In this document: positions 21,571-30,897 of the stretch, one piece after another
How positions within the stretch are numbered: the first letter of the stretch is position 1
Layout: every line of letters begins with the position of its first letter
Source of the DNA: Triglochin maritima
Lineage: Eukaryota > Streptophyta > Magnoliopsida > Alismatales > Juncaginaceae
Assembly: GCA_963682175.1 (NCBI GenBank)
Contig: OY821770.1
Coordinates: 19,498,501-19,562,500 of the forward strand
Direction: 5' to 3'
Length of the DNA stretch: 64,000 bases
Notes under the pieces: generated by a model
Told to the model about the DNA's origin: nothing
Databases searched by the model: none
The model's input: the letters and a program-made list of their open reading frames with translations, nothing else
Made by a program: the position numbers and the translations under genes

Positions 21571-23117
21571 ATGGGGAGCTCAGGAATGGCATCGTTTGGT
21601 CATGCATCGTTGCCTCGCCTTTCGAAGGGGAACTACGACAATTGGAGTGTCCAAATGTGTGCCCTGCTCGGTGCGCATGATTCTTGGGATCTTGTGGAGA
21701 GCGGCTTCGAGGAGGAGGCCGTGACGGGGTGGCAACCGTCGCACAAATCAAAACACAAAAGGAGAGAAGAGCCAAAGACAAGAGTGCTCTCTTCCTTCTC
21801 TTCCAAGCGGTGGATGAGAGTGGCTTTGAGAAGATCGCTGAAGCGAAGACGTCGAAGGAGGTGTGGGACATCATTGAGAAGAGCTACAAGGGTGCTGATC
21901 GAGTGAGGCAAGTACGCCTCCAAATGCTTCTAGGTGAGTTCGAGACGTTGAAAATGAAGGAATCGGAAGGTGTTGCTGATTTCGTGACGAGGGTTCGCAT
22001 GGCGGCGAACAAATTGAAGAGAAATGGGGAGTCGTTGACTGAAGGAAGAGTGGTGGAGAAGGTGCTGTGTTCTCTCACCGAAGACTTTTAAAATGTTGTG
22101 TGTGCTATCGAGGAATCAAAGGACCTCGAGAAGATGATCGTCGACGACCTAGCAAGCTCGTTGGAGGCACACGAGCAAAGAAATAAGAAGAAGAGGCAAA
22201 ATGTCTTGGAGGAGGCGTTGCAAGCGAAGATGTCGCTTAAGTAGGAGAAACCTTGCAACGTAGATCGTGGAAGCGGTCGTGACTATGGAGGCCGTCAAAA
22301 AAAGGAGGTCGAGTGCTTCAAGTGTGGGAAGTGTGGCCATTTTGCGAAAGAGTGTTGGTCGCAAAAGAAGGTGGAGGAGAGCTCCAGTCGTGGTCGTGGT
22401 GATCGTGGATCAAAGAAGGAGATTGAGTGCTTCAATTGTGGGAAGCATGGACACAATGTTAGTGAGTGTTGGTCGAAGAAGAAGGTGGAAGAGAGTTCCA
22501 ACCTTATTGACGAGGAGGAAGATGCTTGCGGTGATGGAATGGCTTTGTTTGTTAACCACGAGGAGGTGACAAATCATGTCATGCATGCTCAAGTTGATGA
22601 TGAGCATAAGGAAGAATACGAAGAAAACAATGAAAATGAGGCATAAGAGGTGGAGGTGGAAGATTCCACCGAGCACGAAGTTGTATCATCCGATGATGAA
22701 GAGACGAGACCGAGGAAGAAAAGGAGTCTTCGTGATCTATACGAGGGAACAAGTGAGACACACTTGGTTTGGCTCTCCGCTCAAGGCGAGAGCATCCCGT
22801 TCGAAGAAGCAGTGGTGGCAAAAGCAAGAAGGTGAGCCACGATGAATGAGGAGATGGAGTCGATAGAAAAGAATGAGACTTGGGAGCTAGCTTCGCTTCC
22901 AAAACGTCACAAAACCACTAGTGTCAGGTGGGTGTATAAGAAGAAGATAACAACCCAAGGAGAGGTCGAGCGATGCAAGCCACGCTTGGTAGCAAAAGTC
23001 TACAAGCAAAGGACCGGCATAGATTATGAAGAAGTGTTCGCACCGGTAGCATGCATGGAGACAATCCCTCTTTGTGTGGCTTATGAACAAGTGAGGTTCA
23101 CATGGTGTGTCTTTTAG
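21571..23117 (+). pseudogene. Copia gag fused to an RT stub, copy 2
   Basis: It starts MGSSGMASFGHASLPRL at 21571, nine bases after the primer site. The gag frame shifts at about 21730 and resumes as ATVAQIKTQKERRAKDK. It stops at TAA (about 22089) where copy 1 reads EEFKN. The zinc knuckles are CFKCGKCGHFAKEC and CFNCGKHGHNVSEC, here still followed by Trp. An acidic linker leads into RT-start sequence ([30 protein letters not shown]) and stops after WCVF at 23117. The text beyond resembles the extreme C-terminus of a Copia polyprotein (NLLGMVDGRG), suggesting one deletion from early RT to near the pol end. Confidence 0.85.
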
Positions 23118-23208
23118 ATCAAACAAAAGTGTTGCCAATAAGGTTGCATGAAAGGATGCGCAACCTACTTGGGATGGTGGATGGAAGAGGATTAAGTTCA
23201 AGAAGGAG

Positions 23209-23852
23209 TATTGAGAATTGAACTTAATCCTAGGTGGTATCCTAGTCACTAGCCACATCACCTATGGAGGGTGAGTCATCTAGGAGTTGATGACTCAACA
23301 AGATGGAAGACAAAAGGTTGAAGGAAAGGAAGAGACAAAGAGTCTCTTCATTTCTCTATGATTTTCGTCCTATTTTATGATGCAATTTAAGTAGAGGTTG
23401 TAATGATCTTGAATGATCATCTTTATGTAGTTTATGTTATGTTTATGTTTTAGGTAAGTTGAAGAGTCTTTGTAAGTGCCAATATAAGCACAAGAGTTCT
23501 CCATTTGTAAAACAAGTCAAGTGAAGTCAACTAAAGTCAAGTCAAGTGAGAAAGAAGAAAGAAAATATGAGTTTGGTGCAAATCTCGTTTTTGCTTATGA
23601 GTGTTAAGTAGTGAGTTCTCTTTTTTCATTCGTGTCCACCAATTGAGTAGATCAAAGTATGGATCTAGTGATGGCAATAGAAGTCCCTCAGCATGGAGAA
23701 CAAGGCGAGCCAAAGCAGCCCACCAGGCGCGACTGCTGAACCGCCAATTGGCAGTTTGGGACAGCTGATTAGCCGTCCATGTGCGCCTGGTGGAGGGCGT
23801 GTTTCTGGGTTGGCTTTGTCTGGTGCTCCCCGTCTTTCTCCCGCATCTAACA
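23209..23852 (+). repeat. 3' LTR of TR-GAG copy 2
   Basis: It pairs with 20926-21548. It has about 20 bp extra near the right end (CTGATTAGCCGTCC region), which suggests a small internal duplication. Confidence 0.9.
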
Positions 23853-23857
23853 TCCCT

Positions 23858-24087
23858 ACGGACAAGAGCAGTCAGTTCATCACCCATAGCAAATTTGTAA
23901 CCATAGTGGGATAAAGCTTCCTCAAGATAAGAAAATTCGTACATAACAGTAGAGGAGGTTGAAGTAAACAATGTATATTTTTGTGCATAGGAAACCATAT
24001 ACGGTGGTCAAAGTAAAAACAATGGAAAATAAAATCAGAGGAAATTAGTTTTCTTTTGACTAAGGTTCTGTTGTTTGTGCAAACCAC
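23858..24087 (-). pseudogene. Copia-C, region just before RT
   Basis: The minus strand reads YGYKFAMGDELTALVR, matching the AMxxEL-ALxxNxTW start of Copia RT. It runs on into the WVYILKSDG segment at 20870 once the TR-GAG insertion is removed. Upstream text (VSYAQKYTLFTSTSS) fits the variable linker before RT. Nothing recognisable lies farther right, so integrase and gag of Copia-C are lost. Confidence 0.7.
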
Positions 24088-24090
24088 TAG

Positions 24091-24595
24091 AATCCACTAG
24101 AAAATTAAAAAAACTGAATTTATTAACTGTAATTTCCGGAAATTGATATTATCTATAAATGTCGTATATATAAATGTATAATTTTATTGTGAAGAGTATG
24201 TTGTACATTGAGATTTAAATAAGCATTGACATTTCAGTTTAATTTAACTAAAAAATGTGATGTATGAATTGTATATTATATACATATACTTCTTATTGAA
24301 GAGTAAATTAATTAATATATAAGAGTATTGTAGTCATACACTTCTAAATAATACACTAAATTAAAATTTGAATAATAGTTTATTTTATAATTTTATTTTA
24401 ACAAGACAATATGAAGTTCAAGGTGTATTCTTAATCTTTATTATCTAGTTCATGGTACAATTTTGTAATATATTGCCATGATTTTTTAAAGATAATCATA
24501 TTGTTTAATTTTTAAAATATGATTTTAATGTTTTTGTAGTTAAGTTTTCATGTAAAAAAAATAATATTAAATAAGTTTGATAGACGTGTATATTT
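24091..24595. other. AT-rich DNA, no gene recognised
   Basis: Very AT-rich sequence without frames or repeats that I can assign. Confidence 0.5.
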
Positions 24596-24596
24596 T

Positions 24597-24905
24597 TTAC
24601 AACTTTTTGACACTTTCCATTTGTTTTCTGTGAGGGGTATGAGAAACTAAAAGAAAAGACATCTTGTGTCTCTCATAGGCGAATTTGATTTTCAAGAAAT
24701 ATATGGCTTTGTCGATGTTTTTAATCGCAATGTATTTCTTTGGACACTCTTTTGTCATGCATATTCTGTTGGTATGGTTCCATGTGGTTAGAATATCATC
24801 TACATATACCGCTAAATATACAACTTGTTGTTTGATGAATAATGAATGACCTACATCACATTTTTTGAATCCATCGTCCATAACAATCTCTCGGCGAAGC
24901 ATCCG
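24597..24905 (-). pseudogene. Copia-D reverse transcriptase fragment
   Basis: The minus strand carries GFKKCDVGHSLFIK followed by VVYLAVYVDDIL and IKNIDKAIYFLKIKF, the C-terminal RT of a Copia element (YVDD intact). It cannot be part of Copia-C, which has its own copy of this region at about 20440. Only about 100 residues survive. The left end breaks in AT-rich DNA and the right end meets CACTA-type repeats. Confidence 0.75.
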
Positions 24906-25095
24906 ACGGATAGTGTATTTCGTGTGTGTAAAAAAACTACACTGACAGATACTCTTACTAACACTGACAGAAAAACTCATTCGGTAATATTTTTGTAATA
25001 TTCTTAGAACAAGAAAGTTACACCGACCTATACGTACCGTCGGTGTATTTTCAAAAGAAAAAAAATCCATAGTGAAATGGTTTTTTGCGCCAAAC
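24906..25095. repeat. CACTA-2-type subterminal repeats, detached
   Basis: Several copies of ACACTGACAGATA, CCGACGGATA and CGTCGGTGTA lie here, the same motif set as in CACTA-2. No CACTA terminus bounds this piece, so it may be a truncated related copy. Confidence 0.5.
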
Positions 25096-26282
25096 ACTAC
25101 AACAAAATAGGATTCACCGATAGTATATATATGTCTGTGTTTGTCCTTATCCGTCGGTGTATTTGAACACCGACGGATATACTTACCATCAGTGTTATAT
25201 TTGTCGATGTTTCTTTACTCTGACGGATAGACGTCGTCGGTGTAAATTTTTGTGTGAAATTTCCTGCCAAAATATTTTGCCTAATTTCGTCGATCGAAGA
25301 ACACTGTTGGCTATTCGTCAATGCTCTACATCGACGGAAACATTCATTGGTGTACGTCACACCGACTAATACGTATGCCGACAAACACCTGCCGTTGGAG
25401 ATCAATATTGTTAAGCTACATCGATGGAGTCGTACCATTTGTGTACGTTTACCAACAAATGTCATACCTAAACTGACAGATACGACCCGTTAGTGTATGT
25501 CCACCAACAAATGTCAGACCTTACACCGACTAATCTGTATCATCGGTCTAAGTCTTGTCCAGTTCCCGCAAGAACCTAGCTATTTACTCTTTTCGTTATC
25601 TGATTTTCCCTGCAACTAAACAATCATCACAATTCATTCATTATTTACTGAACATTCATACATCGCTACTCAAACATATAAACACAAGAACTCATATATA
25701 TATATTCATCTAAAAAAACATACACAAAAGTTGTAATTTAATTAAAATTATGTTTTGAATTCATTAAGTAGTCAAACAAAGTTCAACAATGATAATATAA
25801 AAAAAACAAAAAACACTAAGTTGTGAAACCTCCCGCGCATGCTCCGTTCGATGGACTGTCATCGTCGTCTTGACTTGGTGGCTAAGGTGGTTTGTGCAAA
25901 TGACTATTAATGAACTTAGTAAATGTAATACAACCTATTAAATTACAAATAAATACCTAAGGATTATAACCCCCTTCGCCATCAAATATTCGATCATCGA
26001 CTGCATGTATGCAAGCTTGTTTTTCGTCAACGCTAGCTCGCATCTCACCAAGTTTAGCTTCTGATCTTGTCGGACGCCTTGCTCAACCTGCAATCTAACA
26101 TCCATCTCTTCTTGGGATAGCTTCCCTTGCGGTTTGTACATGTTTGTCGAAGTGACAAGACTGAATTATGTTTGTGCCAATTGCCTAAAAGAGTCCCTAC
26201 TGGATCCTAGGTGGCAGCCGCCGAAGTGATAGAGCCCTGAGAGCTCGTCTCACCTGGTCCTTGTAAAACGCAATTGCGTGGC
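25096..26282 (-). mobile_element. CACTA-2, partial element
   Basis: The terminus CACTACAACAAAATAGG (25096) is typical of plant CACTA elements. It is followed to about 25560 by subterminal motifs TCCGTCGGTGTA and CACCGACGGATA in both orientations. Coding sequence behind it runs on the minus strand toward this end. The other terminus is missing: a Copia-A LTR begins at 26283. Confidence 0.7.
25830..26280 (-). pseudogene. CACTA TNPA-like (transposase_24) C-terminal fragment
   Basis: The minus-strand frames read SQGSITSAAAT, then a charged helical stretch, LSQEEMDVRLQVEQGVR (about 26120), likely coiled coil. An acidic C-terminus (SQDDDDSPSNGA, about 25870) follows after an apparent intron. This layout fits the C-terminal part of the second protein of plant CACTA elements, which binds subterminal repeats. 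The DNA-binding part is absent. Assignment rests mostly on position and composition. Confidence 0.4.
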
Positions 26283-28320
26283 TGAAAGGAATGTGTGTTC
26301 TATAAATATTCCCTTATATGTCTTTTATTAAAAATTGAATGTATAAACATTTTGTTCATTGATGAATGTATTCATCTTTTAGAAGTGTTAAGAAAGAGAC
26401 TCTTGGTTCTTAACTATAGAACTCTAAAAGATAATGGTGTGCATAAATTAAAAGTAATTCTCAATCATGGTGATTAACATGAGACATTAATTACCGAGAT
26501 AAGATTGTCATGTTGGTTAAAGGATATTGTAGTTCTACAAGTATCTAACAACATGAGTATATGAGAGAAGAAAATGTTTACTTTTATATATTGAATAGAC
26601 ATAATAAATGAAACATTATAGAATTGTGTTTGTGTCATTAATGTTTTTATTGTGTTTTTGAATCCTAAGATATGAGACTTATATCCTTTCACACGAGAAA
26701 TGTATAATTTGATTATTATAAAAACACTATCATTACGTATAGTGATAAAGATATTAGTTGATTATATATGACTCGTGCTGGAAGAGATCATATGTCAAAA
26801 GATTATCATTGCCCCTCTTGACTTGAGTGATGTTATTAATGAGTCATTTGATAAAATAAAATTATAATGTGCACAATGTAGCTTATGTATAGTTATATAT
26901 TTATAATTTGCTTAAGAGATCAATAAAAGAATATATAATACAAAAATTACACATTCCTACTTTGTATAATATTCATAATATCACGAGGCAATGGATAGAC
27001 ACAATTGATATTACTACATATCACTACCAAATGGATCGTGTTCTGTTCTAGTGAACAAAACAACTTTGTTATTTGAGTAACTATAATGTGGAGCTAGATA
27101 CCGCTTACAGTGTCAACTATAAAGTGTTTATGTTATTGTCGATATAACTTAAATCCTTCTGTAGGTCACACCACAAAATTGAAAAACAAGAAATATAATT
27201 TTATATTTTATGAGATGTATTAAGTTTTATGTGATATGAAATAATATACATATGATAAAATAGTAAAATTAATAAGCCGTGATAACGACATGGTTAGAAT
27301 AACAATTAAATTTGTATAAGATGTATGTAATATGGGGTATAATGATTTGACATTATATATGATAATATATTACATAATATAATGTAATCCATGATATTAT
27401 AACATATAAATTTGCTAAAACCCCAAAGCTCAAATTTTATTGGATATTAATCCAAAATTTGGTAAAGGCAAAAATAGTGAAAAATGGTTTAACGTTTTGA
27501 GGAATCAGACGAATGAATTTAACAGTAACTTTTGAGTTCGGAAACGGTCGACCGGCTGGATGCACGGTTCGATGAAATTATCAGGAGCTTTCCTGGTAAG
27601 GGAACGGTCGACCGGTGTGGTTCATGGTTCGACCGAAATTATCAAGAGTGTTCTTGTAAGCGAATGGTCGACCTACATGAAAAATGGTTCGACCAAAATT
27701 ATCATGGACTTTTCTTGGTAGCAAATTGGTCAACCGTTTTGGCTTGCCGTTGGACTGAAATCATCTTTTGATAACTTATCGGTCGACCAGAGCGATTTGT
27801 TCGACCGTTTGCCCATATTTTTGCACATATTAATAGGATATTATTGTTGATCAGTGACTGTATTTAATAAATTTTGGTCAATGGAAGTTATTGGACGATG
27901 ATGTGTCAAAATATGATTGATTTAGAGAAATTAACAAAGATCATGTGTAAGTGGTTTGCACGTAATGTGGTTTGGAGAATACCATATAAATATGTCTCTC
28001 CCCCTTCCTTTGTTGATGGATACAAATTAAAATTCTTTCTTCTCCATATTTTGTCCATCCTTCCATCAAACTCTCTCTCAATTAATTAAGTACTGGAGAT
28101 TAAATTCTTTGGAGCATAGAATAGATTATTAGCTAGATTCTAACATTGCATTAGAGTTGATTGGCTAGCTTCATCACTCTAATCTTGTTTAGAGTTTGGC
28201 GAACACTTAGAGAAAGGCTTCAAGACGATCCACATTGTAACATGACTTTCGACAATTAAAAGGGGTTGACAATCGTTTTAGGTATGATTTTAACAATGCA
28301 TTTTAATATTATATAGTATA
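26283..28320 (+). repeat. Diverged Copia-A LTR
   Basis: It starts TGAAAGGAATGTG at 26283 and follows the Copia-A LTR in the opposite orientation to the other copies: the CATGGTGATTAACATG region near 26470, the GTGCACAATGTAG region near 26870, the palindrome array at 27545, and a TCTAATCTTGTTTAGAG block near 28180. It is much more diverged than the other copies. The right end is unclear and no target duplication is evident. Confidence 0.75.
27545..27800. promoter_or_regulatory. 60-bp tandem units each carrying GGTCGACC
   Basis: CGGTCGACCG occurs at 27545 and 27605, then as changed copies near 27666 and 27728. These are four units of about 60 bp that also share GTTCGACCGAAATTATCA. A final TCGGTCGACCAG follows near 27780. 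Here the motif number grew by tandem duplication, unlike in the other arrays. Confidence 0.8.
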
Positions 28321-28600
28321 CAATATATTGAAATACAATAAGGAAGTCTTGTACATTGAATTATTGATAAAATATTAAATAAACGATCTTGATTGTGAAA
28401 CCATTCTACTTTACATGGAATTTAAAAGAGAAATTTCTATATTCTCCCATTCTGAAACCATTCTACAAACACCATTATCCAATTCAGTTAAAGTGAAATT
28501 GACGTTCCATTATGTTTTACATTGCTTTCCGTTTTGACTGCGAAATTAACTTTCCATCGATTTCTTGCCACTAACACCCGCTAAGGTTGAGAACTAGGTA
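28321..28600. other. No gene recognised
   Basis: AT-rich DNA between the old LTR and the LINE relic. The phrase GAAACCATTCTAC occurs twice (about 28400 and 28455). No assignment. Confidence 0.4.
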
Positions 28601-28721
28601 ATGTAATCCCAAGATAATGAAGCCCCGGGAATAGTGAGGGATGCCACTATAAAGCAGAAGTGGTGAGATACACTACGACTACCAATGTGGGGTAGAACGC
28701 CTTATTTTTTGTTGGTCTACG

Positions 28722-29845
28722 TAGGGGTGTGCAACAATCGGGCGGTCCGGGTTTTTGGACCGGACCGGACCGATCGGGTCGGTCCAGACCCGGACGAAAG
28801 TCGGTTCGGGTTTCGGGTTTTGTTTTTGGTAACATTCGGGTTTCGGTCCGGTCCAGACCGAAACCCGACGAAACCCGATATAACCCGACCCGACCCGAAA
28901 ACAAAATCCGTTAACCCGTTAACCTGAAACAAAATCCCGTTAACCCGAAACAAAACTCGTTCTCTCCGTCGCACCCCTAATTCCCTAAATCCCTAATCAG
29001 CTAAACCTCTTCAGTCTTCTCCTCCGTCCCTAATCAGCCCACCTCGACTCCGTCCCCTTCGACCGCGCCCTCCGTGACCCCTTCCACGTCCTCGACAAGG
29101 AGGCCACTGGCTCCGTCTCCGTCGCCCAGCTCAGGCACGTCCTCACCAGTATCGGGGAGAAGCTCGACCCGGCCGAGTTCGACAAGTGGATTCGGGAGGT
29201 CAATGTGGTTGCGGATGGGACCATCAAGTATGATAATTTCATTGCTAGGATAGTCGCCAAGTGAGGTCAGGAGATTAGGTTCATGTGTTTCCATCTCAGA
29301 TTTGGATTTGTTGTTTCTTTGGAATGGATGTTTAAGATGATTGTGTGGTTGGAACTTGTGTGCTTTCTGTTTGTTTTACTTTCTAATTGGATTGTTTGCT
29401 CTCTGGTAATGGAGTTGTAATGTGTTGATTTGATTTTGTTTATCGTGTGGGAACTTGAGGGGTTAAAGGTTTGTTTTGATCCTTGGATTTGTTGTGGTTT
29501 GGAATTGGTTTAGTTGGGAATTTAGATTAAATGATGAATATTAGGTAAAACAACAACTACTACAACAAAGCATTTGATTCGAAATTAGTTGGGGGTATGC
29601 TTGAAAATTCAAATGGATCCTATCCTATCCTTTAAGTCTCTCAGGTTTCCTTTTTAATCCCAAACAAGTCCAAACCGACCCGGACCGGACCGGTTTGACC
29701 GGTCCGGTCTTCGGTCCTCTACATTTCCCACCGGTCCGGTCCGGTCCAAACCCGGACGCTAACCGGTCTGGGTTTCGGTCCAGACTTTTAAGAGGGTCCG
29801 GGTTCGGTCCGGTCCGGTCCGGGTTTGGACCGGTGCACACCCCTA
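28722..29845. mobile_element. Non-autonomous hAT element carrying a host gene fragment
   Basis: Perfect 12-bp terminal inverted repeats TAGGGGTGTGCA / TGCACACCCCTA bound this 1124-bp element. The exact 8-bp target duplication GGTCTACG lies at 28714-28721 and 29846-29853, the hAT size. Both ends are packed with inverted GGACCGG / CCGGTCC and CGGGTTTCGG motifs (28735-28960, 29670-29830), likely subterminal transposase-binding sites able to fold on themselves. No transposase is present. Between the arms lies the 3' end of a calmodulin-like gene with 3'UTR-like sequence, making this a Pack-type hAT. It interrupts a LINE. Confidence 0.93.
29042..29264 (+). pseudogene. CML13/14-like calmodulin-like gene, captured 3' part
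   Basis: The plus strand encodes about 70 residues from [19 protein letters not shown] to IARIVAK and a TGA stop (29262-29264). This matches my knowledge of the C-terminal half of plant CML13/CML14-type EF-hand proteins (usual length about 148 residues). The third EF-hand loop ([13 protein letters not shown]) and fourth ([12 protein letters not shown]) lack several calcium ligands, as in that subfamily. No start codon, N-terminal EF-hands or promoter are present. The frame is open with GC-rich codon use unlike its surroundings, so capture seems fairly recent. A 3'UTR-like tail follows. Confidence 0.85.
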
Positions 29846-30897
29846 GGTCTACGTGACGATTGGGGTGATATTTATCCCATTAGTAAATATAAACTTGCAA
29901 TAGTCAACAATTTCTTTGGCGACCACCCCTTTCTCCCACCTTGGATTAGATCATGGTTCACACATGTTTCCTATAGGTGAACAAATATGGTGCTTGTATC
30001 AGACATACATTGGCTTCTCCCCTACTCATGGTGCGAACATTAGAACTTGGAGTCTAAAACAAAATGGGAAATTCACTTCTAAAGCGTTCTATTCCCTAAT
30101 GATGGACACTTGATCCTGATTCCCTTTAATGAACCAAATTTGGAAATCAACTTGCCCTGTGAAAGTTAAAATTTTCTCTTGGCTCACTACCGATGGGAAA
30201 CTACTTACATAAGACAACCCAATTAAAGTGGGTTGGCTAAATGTTACCCCTATTTGCTAACTCTTTGGTATTCAAGAAGAGACAACAAACAACCTCTTCT
30301 TTGAATGTGACTTTGCTTGTCTATTTTGGGGAAAATGTGGGCCCTCGACATGAACTTAACCTTTTGAAATAATCCAACCTATTGGCTTCTTGCCTGAAAT
30401 CACCTTGATTTATGAAATACCAACTGGAATTTGTTGTTGTATGCTTACTTTCAAATCGTTTGGTGTGATAGAAATGATAAGATTTTTAGAATTCTCTCAT
30501 CTCCAAATAATATCTTGTTAATTAAATCCTTTGACGTAATAGACTTTTGGTTAGGGGATCACAAAAGGAGAACGGGTGATCCTCTGAAGCAAATCTCGGC
30601 CATTATTAGGGCACGATGTTTGCTCCTCGATCAAACAAACTCTCATTCCCTGTTGAATGTTTATTCACCCACTGCGGTCGTTCTTCCTCGATGCTCAACC
30701 TCTAGACTCTACTAGGGATGTGGTAGCACTTTCTCGGATGGAGACTCCAGCTAATGATGGTGACCTTGCTATTCTAACTATTCTAGATTCGATGGGGCCT
30801 TTGGAGGAACTTGACCATGTACATGTTAGAAGTCGTTGGTGGAAGCTTAGTAGACTTTGTTGGACTCTACAAAGACCCTTTTTCTACTTTTTATAAG

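Larger units (their letters stand above)
20926..23852 (+). mobile_element. Non-autonomous Copia element with gag only (TR-GAG-like), copy 2
   Basis: LTRs are at 20926-21548 and 23209-23852. The target duplication TCCCT (20921-20925, 23853-23857) is exact. The duplication places the LTR start at TATTGAG rather than at the internal TG, so the ends are TA...CA, as in copy 1. A tRNA-Met primer site follows the 5' LTR, and AAGAAGGAG precedes the 3' LTR. The interior has the same gag plus RT stub and the same missing domains as copy 1. It is inserted into the Copia-C RT. Confidence 0.92.
28640..30890 (+). pseudogene. L1-type LINE, C-terminal ORF2 relic
   Basis: Non-LTR retrotransposon sequence in two pieces, 28640-28721 and 29846-30715, split by the hAT element. 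Across the hAT target duplication the frame reads NALFFVGLRDDWGDIYP, which fits the RxGxGxxTxFWxDxW region after RT. Then come a zf-RVT domain (NGKFTSKAFYSLM, IWKSTCPVKVKIFSWL, NNLFFECDFACLFWGKC) and the late WCDRNDKIFR box. Several stops and frameshifts interrupt it. The RT catalytic domain itself is not present and a poly-A tail was not found. Confidence 0.8.

Noticed and set aside
28647..28974. Arg/Gly/Pro-rich frames on both strands near 28.8 kb and again near 29.7 kb
   Set aside because: They come from the inverted GGACCGG/CCGGTCC arms of the hAT element and are not genes.
29042..29264. An intact small calmodulin-like gene
   Set aside because: Only the C-terminal half is present, without a start codon, N-terminal EF-hands or promoter, inside a hAT element with perfect ends.
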